64,000 nucleotides of DNA from an uncultured Desulfovibrio sp. GTDB lineage: Bacteria > Desulfobacterota > Desulfovibrionia > Desulfovibrionales > Desulfovibrionaceae. The DNA lies in the NCBI RefSeq assembly GCF_944324935.1, contig NZ_CALUYG010000006.1, positions 1-64,000 of the forward strand. The letters are read 5' to 3'. The position numbers and the translations under genes were made by a program. The notes below the pieces were generated by a model. The model had not been told where the DNA came from. It saw only the letters and a list, made by a program, of their open reading frames with translations, and searched no databases. Below are positions 6,041-13,646 of the stretch, piece after piece. The number at the start of each line of letters is the position of its first letter. Position 1 is the stretch's first letter.

Positions 6041-6379
6041 ATGAAAAAAGTGCCAACGCCAAACCGGATCAGGCAATATCACAAGAGGCGTACCGTACGC
6101 CTGAGTATCGAAGACGAGGAGCAAATCAAGCTTCAGGCCGAATGCGCGGGACTGTCTGTTGCGGAGTTCATGCGCCGCCGTGCCTTGGGAAAGAAAATCG
6201 TGCCGCACACGGAGCTTGTGATAGTTTATGAGCTCAGACGCATGGGAGGACTACTTAAGCACAATTTTGAAACCCTGAGAGCGGCGGATGCCCCCTTGCG
6301 TGTAATTGCGTTGCAGGAAAGAGTGTTGTCAAAAATTAATCAGACAATCGAGGTCATCGCAAAAAATTATGATTATTAA
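6041..6379 (+). CDS. mobC: Relaxosome accessory protein (MobC/NikA-like)
   Basis: A 112-aa protein with a ribbon-helix-helix start (RRTVRLSIEDEEQIKLQAECAG, SVAEFMRRRAL) and the helical second half usual for MobC/NikA proteins. GGAGGTG lies five bases before ATG 6041, which is preferred over an upstream ATG at 6029. It should bind oriT and recruit or help the relaxase. It overlaps the relaxase start by 11 bases, a sign of translational coupling. Confidence 0.8.
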   Translation: MKKVPTPNRIRQYHKRRTVRLSIEDEEQIKLQAECAGLSVAEFMRRRALGKKIVPHTELVIVYELRRMGGLLKHNFETLRAADAPLRVIALQERVLSKINQTIEVIAKNYDY

Positions 6380-8921
6380 AAAGGTTGAGTATGATGAAGA
6401 ACAGAAGAAGATGCAAAAGGCGAAGAGCGCCCGCAAGCAAATCAGTCATCTTGTTGACTACATCTGTGCGCCGCACAAGGTGAATATGGAGGAAAAGCTT
6501 GAGTACGCGGGATGCCGGAATCTGGAAGGAGACACGCACGCTTCCCGAAAGATGGAAATGGTCTCACTGGCTGAAAAGTCCGTCCGCAGCAAAATGCCTG
6601 TCTCCCACTGGATCATGTCCTGGGAGGAAGATGAGCAGCCGACGCCTGAACAGATAGATCGATGCGTTGACATCTTTCTTGAGGAAATGGGATTGCAAGG
6701 CCATCAGGTCATCTTTGGTGTGCACAGGAATACCAGGAATATACATCTGCACATCGCGGTTAACAGGATGAATCCCAAGACGTTGAAAGTCATCCAGCCT
6801 CACAAGGGGTTTGACAAGAACGCCGGGCATCGCCTGATGACGAAAATCGAACATGAGCAGGGATGGAAGCAAACCGGCATTTCCCGGTATGTCATGCTGG
6901 AAAATGGCGAGATAGTCAGAAGAAAGCGTGAGCCTGAAATCAAGCCAAGGCAAAAGGCTCTGGATTTTGAGCAGGCAACGGGTGAAAAATCCGCACAGCG
7001 CATTGCTCAGGAAAAAGGGCATGAGATCATAGCCAATGCCAAGAGCTGGGAAAAACTTCATGCGGCACTTGAAGATGTCGGACTTCGCTTTGAGAAAAAG
7101 CACCGTGGGGCTGTTATCTGGGTTGGCGACGTCGCTGTGAAGGCTTCCAATGTTGACAGGCAATTCAGCATGTCGAAGCTCTGCAAGCGATTGGGAGAAT
7201 TCCAACCGGGCGATTACGGAGAAATCGCCAAGCCACCGCCGGAGCCCGTATCCACGGTGAATCAGGAAGAATGGCAAGAGTATCAGGAAGCGAAAAAAGC
7301 GAACAGAGAGAAGAAAAAAAAGGATGAGGTACAACGGAATGCACAAAAAGAACTTGATGTATATGATGAACCGTCACAAAAACTCAAGGGATGGGCCGTG
7401 AAGGAAGAAAATGTGCCGAAGCTTGCATCCTTCATGGAGATAGTGAAAAAAACGGAGAAGACATATGGAAAGCGAAAACCTTGTACCTCGACCAACGATC
7501 ATGGCCTACGGCCTCTCTCCCAACACCGTTTGCGTGCATTGTCAGAATGCCGTCTGGCATATCCTGAAGGAAAAAAACAGAAAAATAAGTCTGCGGGTGT
7601 TTTGCCAAGTCATGCATGCGCTGATCGACGGGAACATCAAAGCCTGCGACGGCCTGATGGTCTCGCAAGACGAAGAAAGCGAGGAAAACGAAGAGGCTTA
7701 GCGACAAGGGCTATCCCGTCATTCAAGGATTGGCTTCTGCTCAAGGGGCTGAGGAAGCAGGCCGATCTCTGGCGATACCGCGCCGTCCTCGAAAGGGACG
7801 ACGCCACAAAACAGGAGTCACTTGCAGCAACGGAGGAGACCGTTGCCATGTGCAAGCAAGCTGAACTTTTCAAGCGATACGTTTATGCCGTGCAGGCGGA
7901 AAGGGTTCGCGTCACCTGCATGAGAATGTCCGAAGACGGAGAAAAGCGAGCCTTCATCCTCGACAAGCGAAATGGCGAAACGAGGGGCTTTTCCCCCAGG
8001 GAAGCTCTGGCCAGAATGGATGAAATGCGCCGCATCCAGTCGCGCGGTGAAAACATTTACTACACACCTCTCTCACACGATCGTCATCATATCCTGATCG
8101 ATGACATGTCCGCGCAGTCCGTCAACAAGCTGCGTGCCGACGGATTCCAGCCGGCAGTCATTCTGCTGAGTTCTCCGGGAAACTTCCAGTGCATCCTCAC
8201 CATCCCCAAGCTGGGGACGGAATTTGACCGTCAGGTCGGGAACAGGATCACCGAGCTGCTGAACAGGCGGTACGGCGACAAGAAACTTTCCGGCTGCATC
8301 CATCCGCACCGCGCTCCGGGCTTTGAGAATCGCAAGCCCAAGCACAGGAGGGAGGATGGCGGCTATCCCGAAGTCAAACTGATCGCGGCCACTCGCGTGG
8401 AATGTCCAAAGGCGCTCGCTCTTTCTCAGCAGCTCAACAGCAATCTGGAAGAGGAAGACAAAAAGGCAAGGGAACGCGCCGCCCGTGTCAGAACGGCTAC
8501 TTCATTCGTGGGCACTCCGGGAAGCCCCATTGCCGCCTATCACGCCCATTTCAACGACATCAGTCGCCACATGGCCGTCGAGGACGCTTCCCGCGTTGAT
8601 GCCATGATTGCCATACGCATGCGGGCCACTGGCCATTCCCAGGCGGACATAGCAGCGGCCATTGAGCAATGCGCTCCGGCCATCAGGAATGGAGAAAAAC
8701 GCAGGAACTGGCATGATTACGCCGAACGGACGGCGAACTACGCCTTCGGCTTCGCCGGGGACAGGGAACTGATCCAGCGGGAACGTCTCGTCCCCTTCTG
8801 GAGGCGTGTTGAGGGCATCCAGCCTCCGGTCATGACGCCACAGGATCAACAAAGACGGGAGTCCGCACCGGGGGAACAAGCTAAACCGTCTCCCGCCTCA
8901 CCACGGCCACGGCTCCGCTGA
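6369..8921 (+). CDS. mobA: Relaxase fused to RepB-type primase (MobA-like)
   Basis: An 850-aa protein. The N-terminal MOBP-type relaxase (about 1-320) shows a candidate catalytic Tyr in SHLVDYICAP and the metal-binding motif GVHRNTRNIHLHIAVN (about residue 117-133). A charged linker (about 320-500) follows, then a RepB-like primase domain (IDDMS, SSPGNFQCILTIPKL, about 560-720) and a helical C-terminus. This order matches RSF1010 MobA-RepB. It nicks oriT, pilots the strand and probably primes the complementary strand in the recipient. The linker reads Arg/Ser-rich because a second gene (7465-7701) uses another frame there. Confidence 0.85.
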   Translation: MIIKKVEYDEEQKKMQKAKSARKQISHLVDYICAPHKVNMEEKLEYAGCRNLEGDTHASRKMEMVSLAEKSVRSKMPVSHWIMSWEEDEQPTPEQIDRCVDIFLEEMGLQGHQVIFGVHRNTRNIHLHIAVNRMNPKTLKVIQPHKGFDKNAGHRLMTKIEHEQGWKQTGISRYVMLENGEIVRRKREPEIKPRQKALDFEQATGEKSAQRIAQEKGHEIIANAKSWEKLHAALEDVGLRFEKKHRGAVIWVGDVAVKASNVDRQFSMSKLCKRLGEFQPGDYGEIAKPPPEPVSTVNQEEWQEYQEAKKANREKKKKDEVQRNAQKELDVYDEPSQKLKGWAVKEENVPKLASFMEIVKKTEKTYGKRKPCTSTNDHGLRPLSQHRLRALSECRLAYPEGKKQKNKSAGVLPSHACADRREHQSLRRPDGLARRRKRGKRRGLATRAIPSFKDWLLLKGLRKQADLWRYRAVLERDDATKQESLAATEETVAMCKQAELFKRYVYAVQAERVRVTCMRMSEDGEKRAFILDKRNGETRGFSPREALARMDEMRRIQSRGENIYYTPLSHDRHHILIDDMSAQSVNKLRADGFQPAVILLSSPGNFQCILTIPKLGTEFDRQVGNRITELLNRRYGDKKLSGCIHPHRAPGFENRKPKHRREDGGYPEVKLIAATRVECPKALALSQQLNSNLEEEDKKARERAARVRTATSFVGTPGSPIAAYHAHFNDISRHMAVEDASRVDAMIAIRMRATGHSQADIAAAIEQCAPAIRNGEKRRNWHDYAERTANYAFGFAGDRELIQRERLVPFWRRVEGIQPPVMTPQDQQRRESAPGEQAKPSPASPRPRLR
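7465..7701 (+). CDS. CxxC protein encoded inside the relaxase gene
   Basis: A 78-aa gene in a different frame within the relaxase linker. CGGAG lies 7-8 bases before ATG. The protein (VCVHCQNAVWHI, LRVFCQVMHALI, ACDG, acidic tail) has balanced composition and four Cys residues, while the relaxase frame over the same bases is Arg/Ser-rich and low complexity. This is what overprinting looks like. RSF1010 likewise carries mobB out of frame inside mobA, although this protein is not MobB-like. It may bind a metal ion; function unknown. Confidence 0.6.
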   Translation: MESENLVPRPTIMAYGLSPNTVCVHCQNAVWHILKEKNRKISLRVFCQVMHALIDGNIKACDGLMVSQDEESEENEEA

Positions 8922-9250
8922 CGCGTCACGGGGGGACACATGGCCCCCCGTACCCCCTCATCCATCAGGCCGCGCAATCTTTCGTCCTTCAGGGTGCGCA
9001 CCCGCGCATCAAGCGTGCCAAAGCCTCGGCTGCGCTCGTTTTGGCACGCTTGCAAACCCTTCGGACAAAAGCTGCGCGGAAATCCACATCATCCGGGGGA
9101 TGATGAAAATCCTGGCGGAAGGGCTTGCGCCACCATCCACCTTGTCTCCCTCCCGACTTACGCGGGGAGGAGCCGTCAAGGGCAAATCCTCCCCGCTGGT
9201 CGGGGAGGGAGACACACCCCCGCCCCCTTCGGGCGAAAATACAGGAGGAT
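8914..9250. repeat. 337-bp direct repeat, copy 1
   Basis: Nearly identical to 11752-12088 at an offset of 2838 bp. It contains several inverted repeats: GGGGGG/CCCCCC, GCGTGCCAAA/TTTTGGCACGC, CATCATCC/GGATGATG and CTCCCC/GGGGAG. It ends in the ribosome-binding sequence ACAGGAGGAT of the next gene, so it works as a structured 5' leader. No convincing coding sequence lies inside. It covers the gene-free stretch after the relaxase. Confidence 0.85.
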
Positions 9251-9253
9251 GCC

Positions 9254-9385
9254 ATGCAGCTCACAAACGCACAGGAACGCGCCTATGACCAGGCCATCGC
9301 CATGATTCATGACCGGGCCGAAAGCATAGCCCAGTCCCGCCATTTTGCCCAGGCTGTCAGGGAACGCGACTACGTTAAAATTTAG
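9254..9385 (+). CDS. 43-aa hypothetical protein after repeat copy 1
   Basis: Starts MQLTNAQERAYDQAIAMIHD five bases after AGGAGG supplied by the 337-bp repeat. It is helical and charged with no family I recognise, and ends ERDYVKI. The gene after the second repeat copy is different, so two unrelated genes share one leader. Confidence 0.5.
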   Translation: MQLTNAQERAYDQAIAMIHDRAESIAQSRHFAQAVRERDYVKI

Positions 9386-9388
9386 AAT

Positions 9389-9431
9389 CTTGATTTTTTG
9401 GATTGACAAAAAATCAAGTTTCAGGTAGATT
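9389..9431 (+). promoter_or_regulatory. Promoter with overlapping operator
   Basis: TTGACA (9403-9408) and TAGATT (9426-9431) are 17 bp apart. A perfect 11-bp inverted repeat (CTTGATTTTTT at 9389-9399, AAAAAATCAAG at 9408-9418) covers the -35 box, so a bound regulator would block transcription. A similar arrangement occurs at 12340-12379. Confidence 0.65.
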
Positions 9432-9475
9432 GCATTTAACGAAAGCGGGGGAATCTCAAAAAAGGAGAAAGAGCC

Positions 9476-9928
9476 ATGAAAGCGCCTGCCATTGATCGCA
9501 AGTACCTGGAAAGTGATATGGAAACAATTTCTTTTGTCCGCTATCCCGGATTTTCCATGATGCACAGGGAGTACAACGACAAGCGGATGGTGATGGCTTT
9601 TGCCCACCACATCCGCAGGCAGGCTGCCATGAAGTACGGATGTAAGCACACCGAGATCTTCTTTGGAGAGTGTCTGAGCATGGCGTGGCGTACGCACAAA
9701 TTACTAAAGGGGACGGACGGGACTTTTGGCTGGGTACGCTTTGCGAACAGGGACCTATCACGCCCAGGGGATCGGTATAGCTGGGCGAAGGTGTCCAGAC
9801 GCACCGTAACGGTTTCCATAGCCCCCCAGCCGATGACTACCGCATACGCTGAGGAGATGGCGGCCTTTTGCGCTCGCTTTGGCGCGGCAGTGCCCGCTCG
9901 CGGGCAACGTGTGATCATCAATTTTTAA
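9476..9928 (+). CDS. 150-aa hypothetical protein
   Basis: Starts MKAPAIDRKYLESDMETISF after AAAGGAG. It is a soluble mixed alpha/beta-like protein with no signal peptide or membrane segment (AFAHHIRRQAAMKYG, GECLSMAWRTHKLLKG). It is the first gene of a plus-strand accessory operon driven by the operator-covered promoter at 9389. Function unknown. Confidence 0.55.
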   Translation: MKAPAIDRKYLESDMETISFVRYPGFSMMHREYNDKRMVMAFAHHIRRQAAMKYGCKHTEIFFGECLSMAWRTHKLLKGTDGTFGWVRFANRDLSRPGDRYSWAKVSRRTVTVSIAPQPMTTAYAEEMAAFCARFGAAVPARGQRVIINF

Positions 9929-9944
9929 AATAGGAGAAAAGCTC

Positions 9945-10187
9945 ATGGAGTCCAAGGTTGCTGAGAAAATAGCAGGATGGGGAGGGGAAAGGGTCGGCGC
10001 TGGCCGCCCTAAGGGCGCGAAAAACAAACATCCCAACATAAAGAAAGAAAAGCGCCTGCTAACTATGCGGGCCGAAGTATGGGCGCTAGCCGATTCCCTG
10101 ATGGCGCGGAAAAGACTGACTCGACCACAGTTTTTTGAGCAGGCCGTGTATACGCTGGCGCAAGAGGAGACCGAGGATGCCGACTAA
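9945..10187 (+). CDS. Small basic protein, possible DNA-binding
   Basis: An 80-aa protein with the basic stretch GAGRPKGAKNKHPNIKKEKR and a C-terminal helix pair (TMRAEVWALADSLMARKRL, RPQFFEQAVYTLAQE) that could form a ribbon-helix-helix-like fold. TAGGAG precedes ATG. It might regulate the operator at 9389; this is inference. Confidence 0.5.
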   Translation: MESKVAEKIAGWGGERVGAGRPKGAKNKHPNIKKEKRLLTMRAEVWALADSLMARKRLTRPQFFEQAVYTLAQEETEDAD

Positions 10188-10252
10188 TCCGCTTCGCCCC
10201 TTGGTGGCGCTCATTGATTTTAACGAAACGAGGAAAACAAAAGGAGAAAGTC

Positions 10253-10795
10253 ATGGTAGATCGTGGAGTTGAGTTAAAAAAGATGGTTGACAGGCTTATA
10301 TCGAAAAATGGGGAAACTGCATTATACACAAATGGTAAGGATGTGATTTCTTTAGGTGAAATGCGCAGGCGCATTGATGAAAAAAGGATTTTTTATAACG
10401 ACGTCTATGGGCATTACCGGCATTATAGTGAACTTGAAAATTCCATATTTGAGGTTGTAGGAAGTTCTTGCGACTACAGATTTCCTCCCGCATGGAGGAA
10501 AGTGTATAAGAACGACATTGAACTTTGTCGTTTTTATATAATCAAAAGAGGTGAGGCAAACGAGTGCGGAGAAGTCATTATTTCGCCGCAGGCTACTGAT
10601 CTCGAAATACGCAAGGCACTTGAAGAGGCAGGAATTTCTCTTCCAGAAAAAATTTATATCGACAGGAACAGCTACAGCTATCAAGGATGGATCTCAATTT
10701 TTGACTATGACCCCTATTTCCCTTTTGACCCACATCATCCTGTTGAGCATCCACATAAATACGAAGAACCTATATACAATCTCGTGCAAGAGTGA
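10253..10795 (+). CDS. 180-aa hypothetical protein
   Basis: Starts MVDRGVELKKMVDRLISK after AAAGGAG (10240-10246). It is AT-rich compared with its neighbours, soluble, and Tyr/Pro/His-rich at the end (FDYDPYFPFDPHHPVEHPH). No family recognised. Third gene of the accessory operon. Confidence 0.55.
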   Translation: MVDRGVELKKMVDRLISKNGETALYTNGKDVISLGEMRRRIDEKRIFYNDVYGHYRHYSELENSIFEVVGSSCDYRFPPAWRKVYKNDIELCRFYIIKRGEANECGEVIISPQATDLEIRKALEEAGISLPEKIYIDRNSYSYQGWISIFDYDPYFPFDPHHPVEHPHKYEEPIYNLVQE

Positions 10796-10807
10796 AGGTG
10801 CGGCAAG

Positions 10808-10996
10808 ATGAAGAAAGCGTCTGTCCATGTCCAAAACATGTTAATTATGCCGATGCACTTCAGGCATATAAATGCCGCAACTGGTGGCGAAACGAACAGG
10901 GCCGCAAAAATGGGTCTGGCAGAGGCCCATTCTTTTGACGAGATTTGGCAACTCAGGGACGGGGAACTGCTCCCTTTGCAGGAAGATGAAGAATAA
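10808..10996 (+). CDS. 62-aa hypothetical protein
   Basis: A short acidic protein beginning MKKASVHVQNMLIMPMHF, with GAAGGTG upstream and FDEIWQLRDGELLPL near the end. It starts 13 bases after the preceding stop, so it is the last gene of the operon. Confidence 0.45.
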   Translation: MKKASVHVQNMLIMPMHFRHINAATGGETNRAAKMGLAEAHSFDEIWQLRDGELLPLQEDEE

Positions 10997-11000
10997 AAGA

Positions 11001-11023
11001 CCCCGCTTCTGACGAAAGCGGGG
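11001..11023. terminator. Hairpin terminator between accessory operon and pseudogene
   Basis: CCCCGCTT pairs with AAGCGGGG. On the minus strand the stem is followed by a T-rich stretch (TCTTTTATTC), on the plus strand it closes the operon ending at 10996. It could act in both directions. Confidence 0.5.
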
Positions 11024-11111
11024 CCGGTACAGGGCGGCAGACAGGGGATTTGATTCCCTTCAATGGGGCCGGGGCTGCCCAGCAGCCCCGGAAATGCCTC
11101 TCTGCACAAAA

Positions 11112-11751
11112 ATGGGACCCATTCCGACATATACGCTTTGTCGTCCTGCATGCGCTTCAGTTCACGCAAAACGGCATCATGGTCCCGACGCACGAGTTCC
11201 AGCTCATCCGCCTGCGGGAAGCCCTCCCCAATCTTGGCTTCCACTGTGACGCGTTCAGCAAGTTCTTGTGAGCGAGCGTTTGCGCTTCCAGACCTGATCC
11301 AGCCGTTTGTCTAGGTAGTTGTCCACGCGCTGGAAAAAGCCGGAAAGGCTGAACGCCTCGCCGAAGACATAGCGCAGATTGGCCGGGTAGCGCACCGCGC
11401 CCGCGCCCTTGAGCGTGAACAGAAACACATTGTCGTCGGATCGCTGCTTCAGGACTTCGATCTCGAAGCCGCAGTACGTCCCGACAGGGAAGCCCTTGCC
11501 CAGGATGCCCAGCGGAAGCTGGTTGATTTGCGTCTTGAAGCGTTCCTGGATCTTTTTCTTGTCGTCCTTCGCATCAAGCGGTCTGCCCTCAACGAAAAGT
11601 TCCTGATGGATCTTTTTCTCGCCCTTTTCCACGTCGTAGCGGGTATGTGTGTCCCGAAGCGCAAGCGCGTCCTCGTGCAGCTTGCGGGCGGCATCAAGGC
11701 GCTCTTCAGCGCCCTGACGATGCTTCAGACGATCCCGCAGCCGGTGCTGCG
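11112..11751 (-). pseudogene. Broken copy of the helicase 3' region
   Basis: About 640 bp are clearly homologous to 13846-14495, the C-terminal region of the large methylase/helicase (KIHQELFVEGRPLDAKDD, GRGFEIEVLK-type sequence). It carries scattered substitutions and small indels, for example four bases missing at the site matching QVWEEAQ, so the frame is broken. It ends within TCCGCTG, exactly where the second 337-bp repeat starts. It is a remnant of a duplication and not functional. Confidence 0.85.
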
Positions 11752-12088
11752 TCCGCTGACGCGACACGGGGGGACACATGGCCCCCCGTACCCCCTCATC
11801 CATCAGGCCGCGCAATCTTTCGTCCTTCAGGGTGCGCACCCGCGCATCAAGCGTGCCAAAGCCTCGGCTGCGCTCGTTTTGGCACGCTTGCAAACCCTTC
11901 GGACAAAAGCTGCGCGGAAATCCACATCATCCGGGGGATGATGAAAATCCTGGCGGAAGGGCTTGCGCCACCATCCACCTTGTCTCCCTCCCGACTTACG
12001 CGGGGAGGAGCCGTCAAGGGCAAATCCTCCCCGCTGGTCGGGGAGGGAGACACACCCCCGCCCCCTTCGGGCGAAAATACAGGAGGAT
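11752..12088. repeat. 337-bp direct repeat, copy 2
   Basis: Essentially identical to 8914-9250. Its left edge joins the helicase fragment and its right edge again provides ACAGGAGGAT for the next gene. The two copies bracket about 2.5 kb and could recombine to delete it. Confidence 0.85.
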
Positions 12089-12094
12089 AATATC

Positions 12095-12343
12095 ATGTCT
12101 CGTGAACTGTTCCTGTCTGATTGCAGGAACTGCCGACCTTGTGTTGGGGTTCTTGCCGACGGCTGTCCCCGGTATGCGTACTGGGGGGAACCGCAATCCT
12201 CGGCGGACAGCCCCCATTACACGGGGGTGACCACCGAGGAAGAGCTGCGGGCAAGGGCCGAGGAATACCCCGGCGGCAGAGCCGATACCGCTGTGAGAGC
12301 GGCCGACCGCTTTCATCGCCTTTTCCGGTCAGCTATTTTTTGA
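12095..12343 (+). CDS. Cys-rich 82-aa protein after repeat copy 2
   Basis: Starts MSRELFLSDCRNCRPCVGVL. Cys residues at 10, 13, 16 and 24 suggest a small metal site. The rest is acidic and helical (TTEEELRARAEEYPGG). The Shine-Dalgarno comes from the 337-bp repeat. No family recognised. Confidence 0.5.
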   Translation: MSRELFLSDCRNCRPCVGVLADGCPRYAYWGEPQSSADSPHYTGVTTEEELRARAEEYPGGRADTAVRAADRFHRLFRSAIF

Positions 12344-12379
12344 AAAATAGTTGATTTTTCAATGCGGGGCAGCTATATT
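12340..12379 (+). promoter_or_regulatory. Promoter with overlapping operator before the AcrVA2-like gene
   Basis: TTGATT (12351-12356), a 17-bp spacer and TATATT (12374-12379). A perfect 9-bp inverted repeat (TTGAAAAAT at 12340-12348, ATTTTTCAA at 12354-12362) overlaps the -35 box, as at 9389. Confidence 0.6.
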
Positions 12380-12403
12380 GTTTTTTCGGACGAAGGAGGA
12401 AAG

Positions 12404-13411
12404 ATGCCTAACCCACGCCCTGTGCAGGCCCTCCACGCCCTAACGAGGGATTACCCCTCGTCCTCGTTGGGGTATTGGGTCAACAATTTTTGGGCGGGAC
12501 GCGGTAAAGACGGTCTACCTGACTGGCCGCCCTATATACTCCTGCCGATGGCGGCTTGGTATGCCATCGCGAGTGAACGCCTAGCCGCCGGCGGCGAGCT
12601 GACAGTATCGCAGGCTGGCGAGATCTCGCGACTGGCGGCCATCGGGGCCTGGCGCTACAGCCAGGGGATATACCGTATCGCCCCAGAGTTAATGACCGCC
12701 CTGCTGGATAGTCCTCCAGAGGGGAAAATCCCCACGGATGTGCTGCATCGCCTACCGGAATGGTCTATTTATATTGAGACTCCCGGTATGCGCTGGCGAG
12801 AGATCCCCCAGCATGGCTTTTGGGCTCATCTGGAATGGGATCCAACTGATGAGCATGAGGAACTTCGTCTGCTTTTGGACACTGAAGGTGGACTACTTCC
12901 CTACCCTTTGCATCTTGGGGGCGATATGGACGCGGCGCTTGCTGGCTTTTTGGCCCAAGCCCAAAAATTTGGAGTGGTGGATCCCCACGAAGACGCTGCG
13001 ATTCGTGGCGAGGCCAAAGAACTGTCGCGTCTGCTCTCGCTTGTGCTTTATCTGTGCTCGGATGCTCCAGAGATAGACGGTGGCGCTCCCGGCAAATCGC
13101 CCCAACATCCCCGGCCCACACGCATCAAGGGAGGCAGGAAACTTTTCCCCGCTGCAGGCCCCACAATCTGGCATGTGGGGCGGGAAACAGCAGCGACATT
13201 GCGAAAATCCACGCCGCTGCCGCACAGCATGACGGAGCGCACACTGCGTGTTCACCTGCGCCGTGGGCACTGGCATGGCTACTGGACAGGCCCGAAAGCG
13301 AAAGCGGGCGAAACGCCGCAAAAATTTTCTTTGCGGTGGCTGTATCCGCTCATTGCTGGAGGGAAAAAGAGGAAGCGCGACGACGATAGCGGCACTGAAG
13401 GCGAAAAATGA
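12404..13411 (+). CDS. AcrVA2-like protein (anti-CRISPR family candidate)
   Basis: A 335-aa protein starting MPNPRPVQALHALTRDYP after AAGGAGGA. The C-terminus carries the pattern I associate with AcrVA2 and its many plasmid relatives: IWHVGRETAATLRK (about 260-273), then RTLRVHLRRGHWHGYWTGP (about 282-300), then LRWLYPLIAGG. AcrVA2 blocks Cas12a (type V-A CRISPR) by acting on Cas12a synthesis. Relatives on mobile elements are mostly untested, so inhibition here is inference. It sits among entry-region genes with its own operator-covered promoter, as expected for an early establishment gene. Confidence 0.65.
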   Translation: MPNPRPVQALHALTRDYPSSSLGYWVNNFWAGRGKDGLPDWPPYILLPMAAWYAIASERLAAGGELTVSQAGEISRLAAIGAWRYSQGIYRIAPELMTALLDSPPEGKIPTDVLHRLPEWSIYIETPGMRWREIPQHGFWAHLEWDPTDEHEELRLLLDTEGGLLPYPLHLGGDMDAALAGFLAQAQKFGVVDPHEDAAIRGEAKELSRLLSLVLYLCSDAPEIDGGAPGKSPQHPRPTRIKGGRKLFPAAGPTIWHVGRETAATLRKSTPLPHSMTERTLRVHLRRGHWHGYWTGPKAKAGETPQKFSLRWLYPLIAGGKKRKRDDDSGTEGEK

Positions 13412-13576
13412 GCGAAGGGCGACTTGCGCGAGACGGAGCTGAGGCTACAAGCGGAAATAGAAAAGGTAAAGGCTGAAATCCGGGCGACGGAGCTTCGCCT
13501 TCTCAAGTGGCAGATTGGAATTGGTCTTGCTCTTGTAGCCATCATGGCCAAGGGCTTCGGCTGGCTGGGCTTCTGA
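13412..13576 (+). pseudogene. Coiled-coil and membrane segment in frame after the AcrVA2-like stop
   Basis: Directly after the TGA at 13409-13411 the same frame stays open for 54 codons. It encodes a heptad-like helix (DLRETELRLQAEIEKVKAEI) and a membrane segment (IGIGLALVAIMAKGFGWLGF). It resembles the C-terminal end of small coiled-coil membrane proteins of the DUF1640 type. There is no ATG, though a TTG is available at codon 5. It may be a gene remnant, a TTG-started small protein or a readthrough tail. Confidence 0.4.
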
Positions 13577-13599
13577 CCCATCCCGGAATACAGCGAAAA

Positions 13600-13627
13600 G
13601 GGCGGCAAGTTGCCGCCCTTTCTCTTT
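13600..13627 (+). terminator. Rho-independent terminator
   Basis: GGGCGGCAA pairs with TTGCCGCCC across one base and is followed by TTTCTCTTT. It ends the plus-strand AcrVA2-like transcript before the convergent helicase gene. Confidence 0.8.
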
Positions 13628-13646
13628 GTCCTTCCACCTTCTCCGG

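Noticed and set aside
11255..11893. Helicase-like 212-codon frame as a functional gene
   Set aside because: It starts inside the 337-bp repeat and is frameshifted relative to the intact helicase on both sides; it is a remnant.
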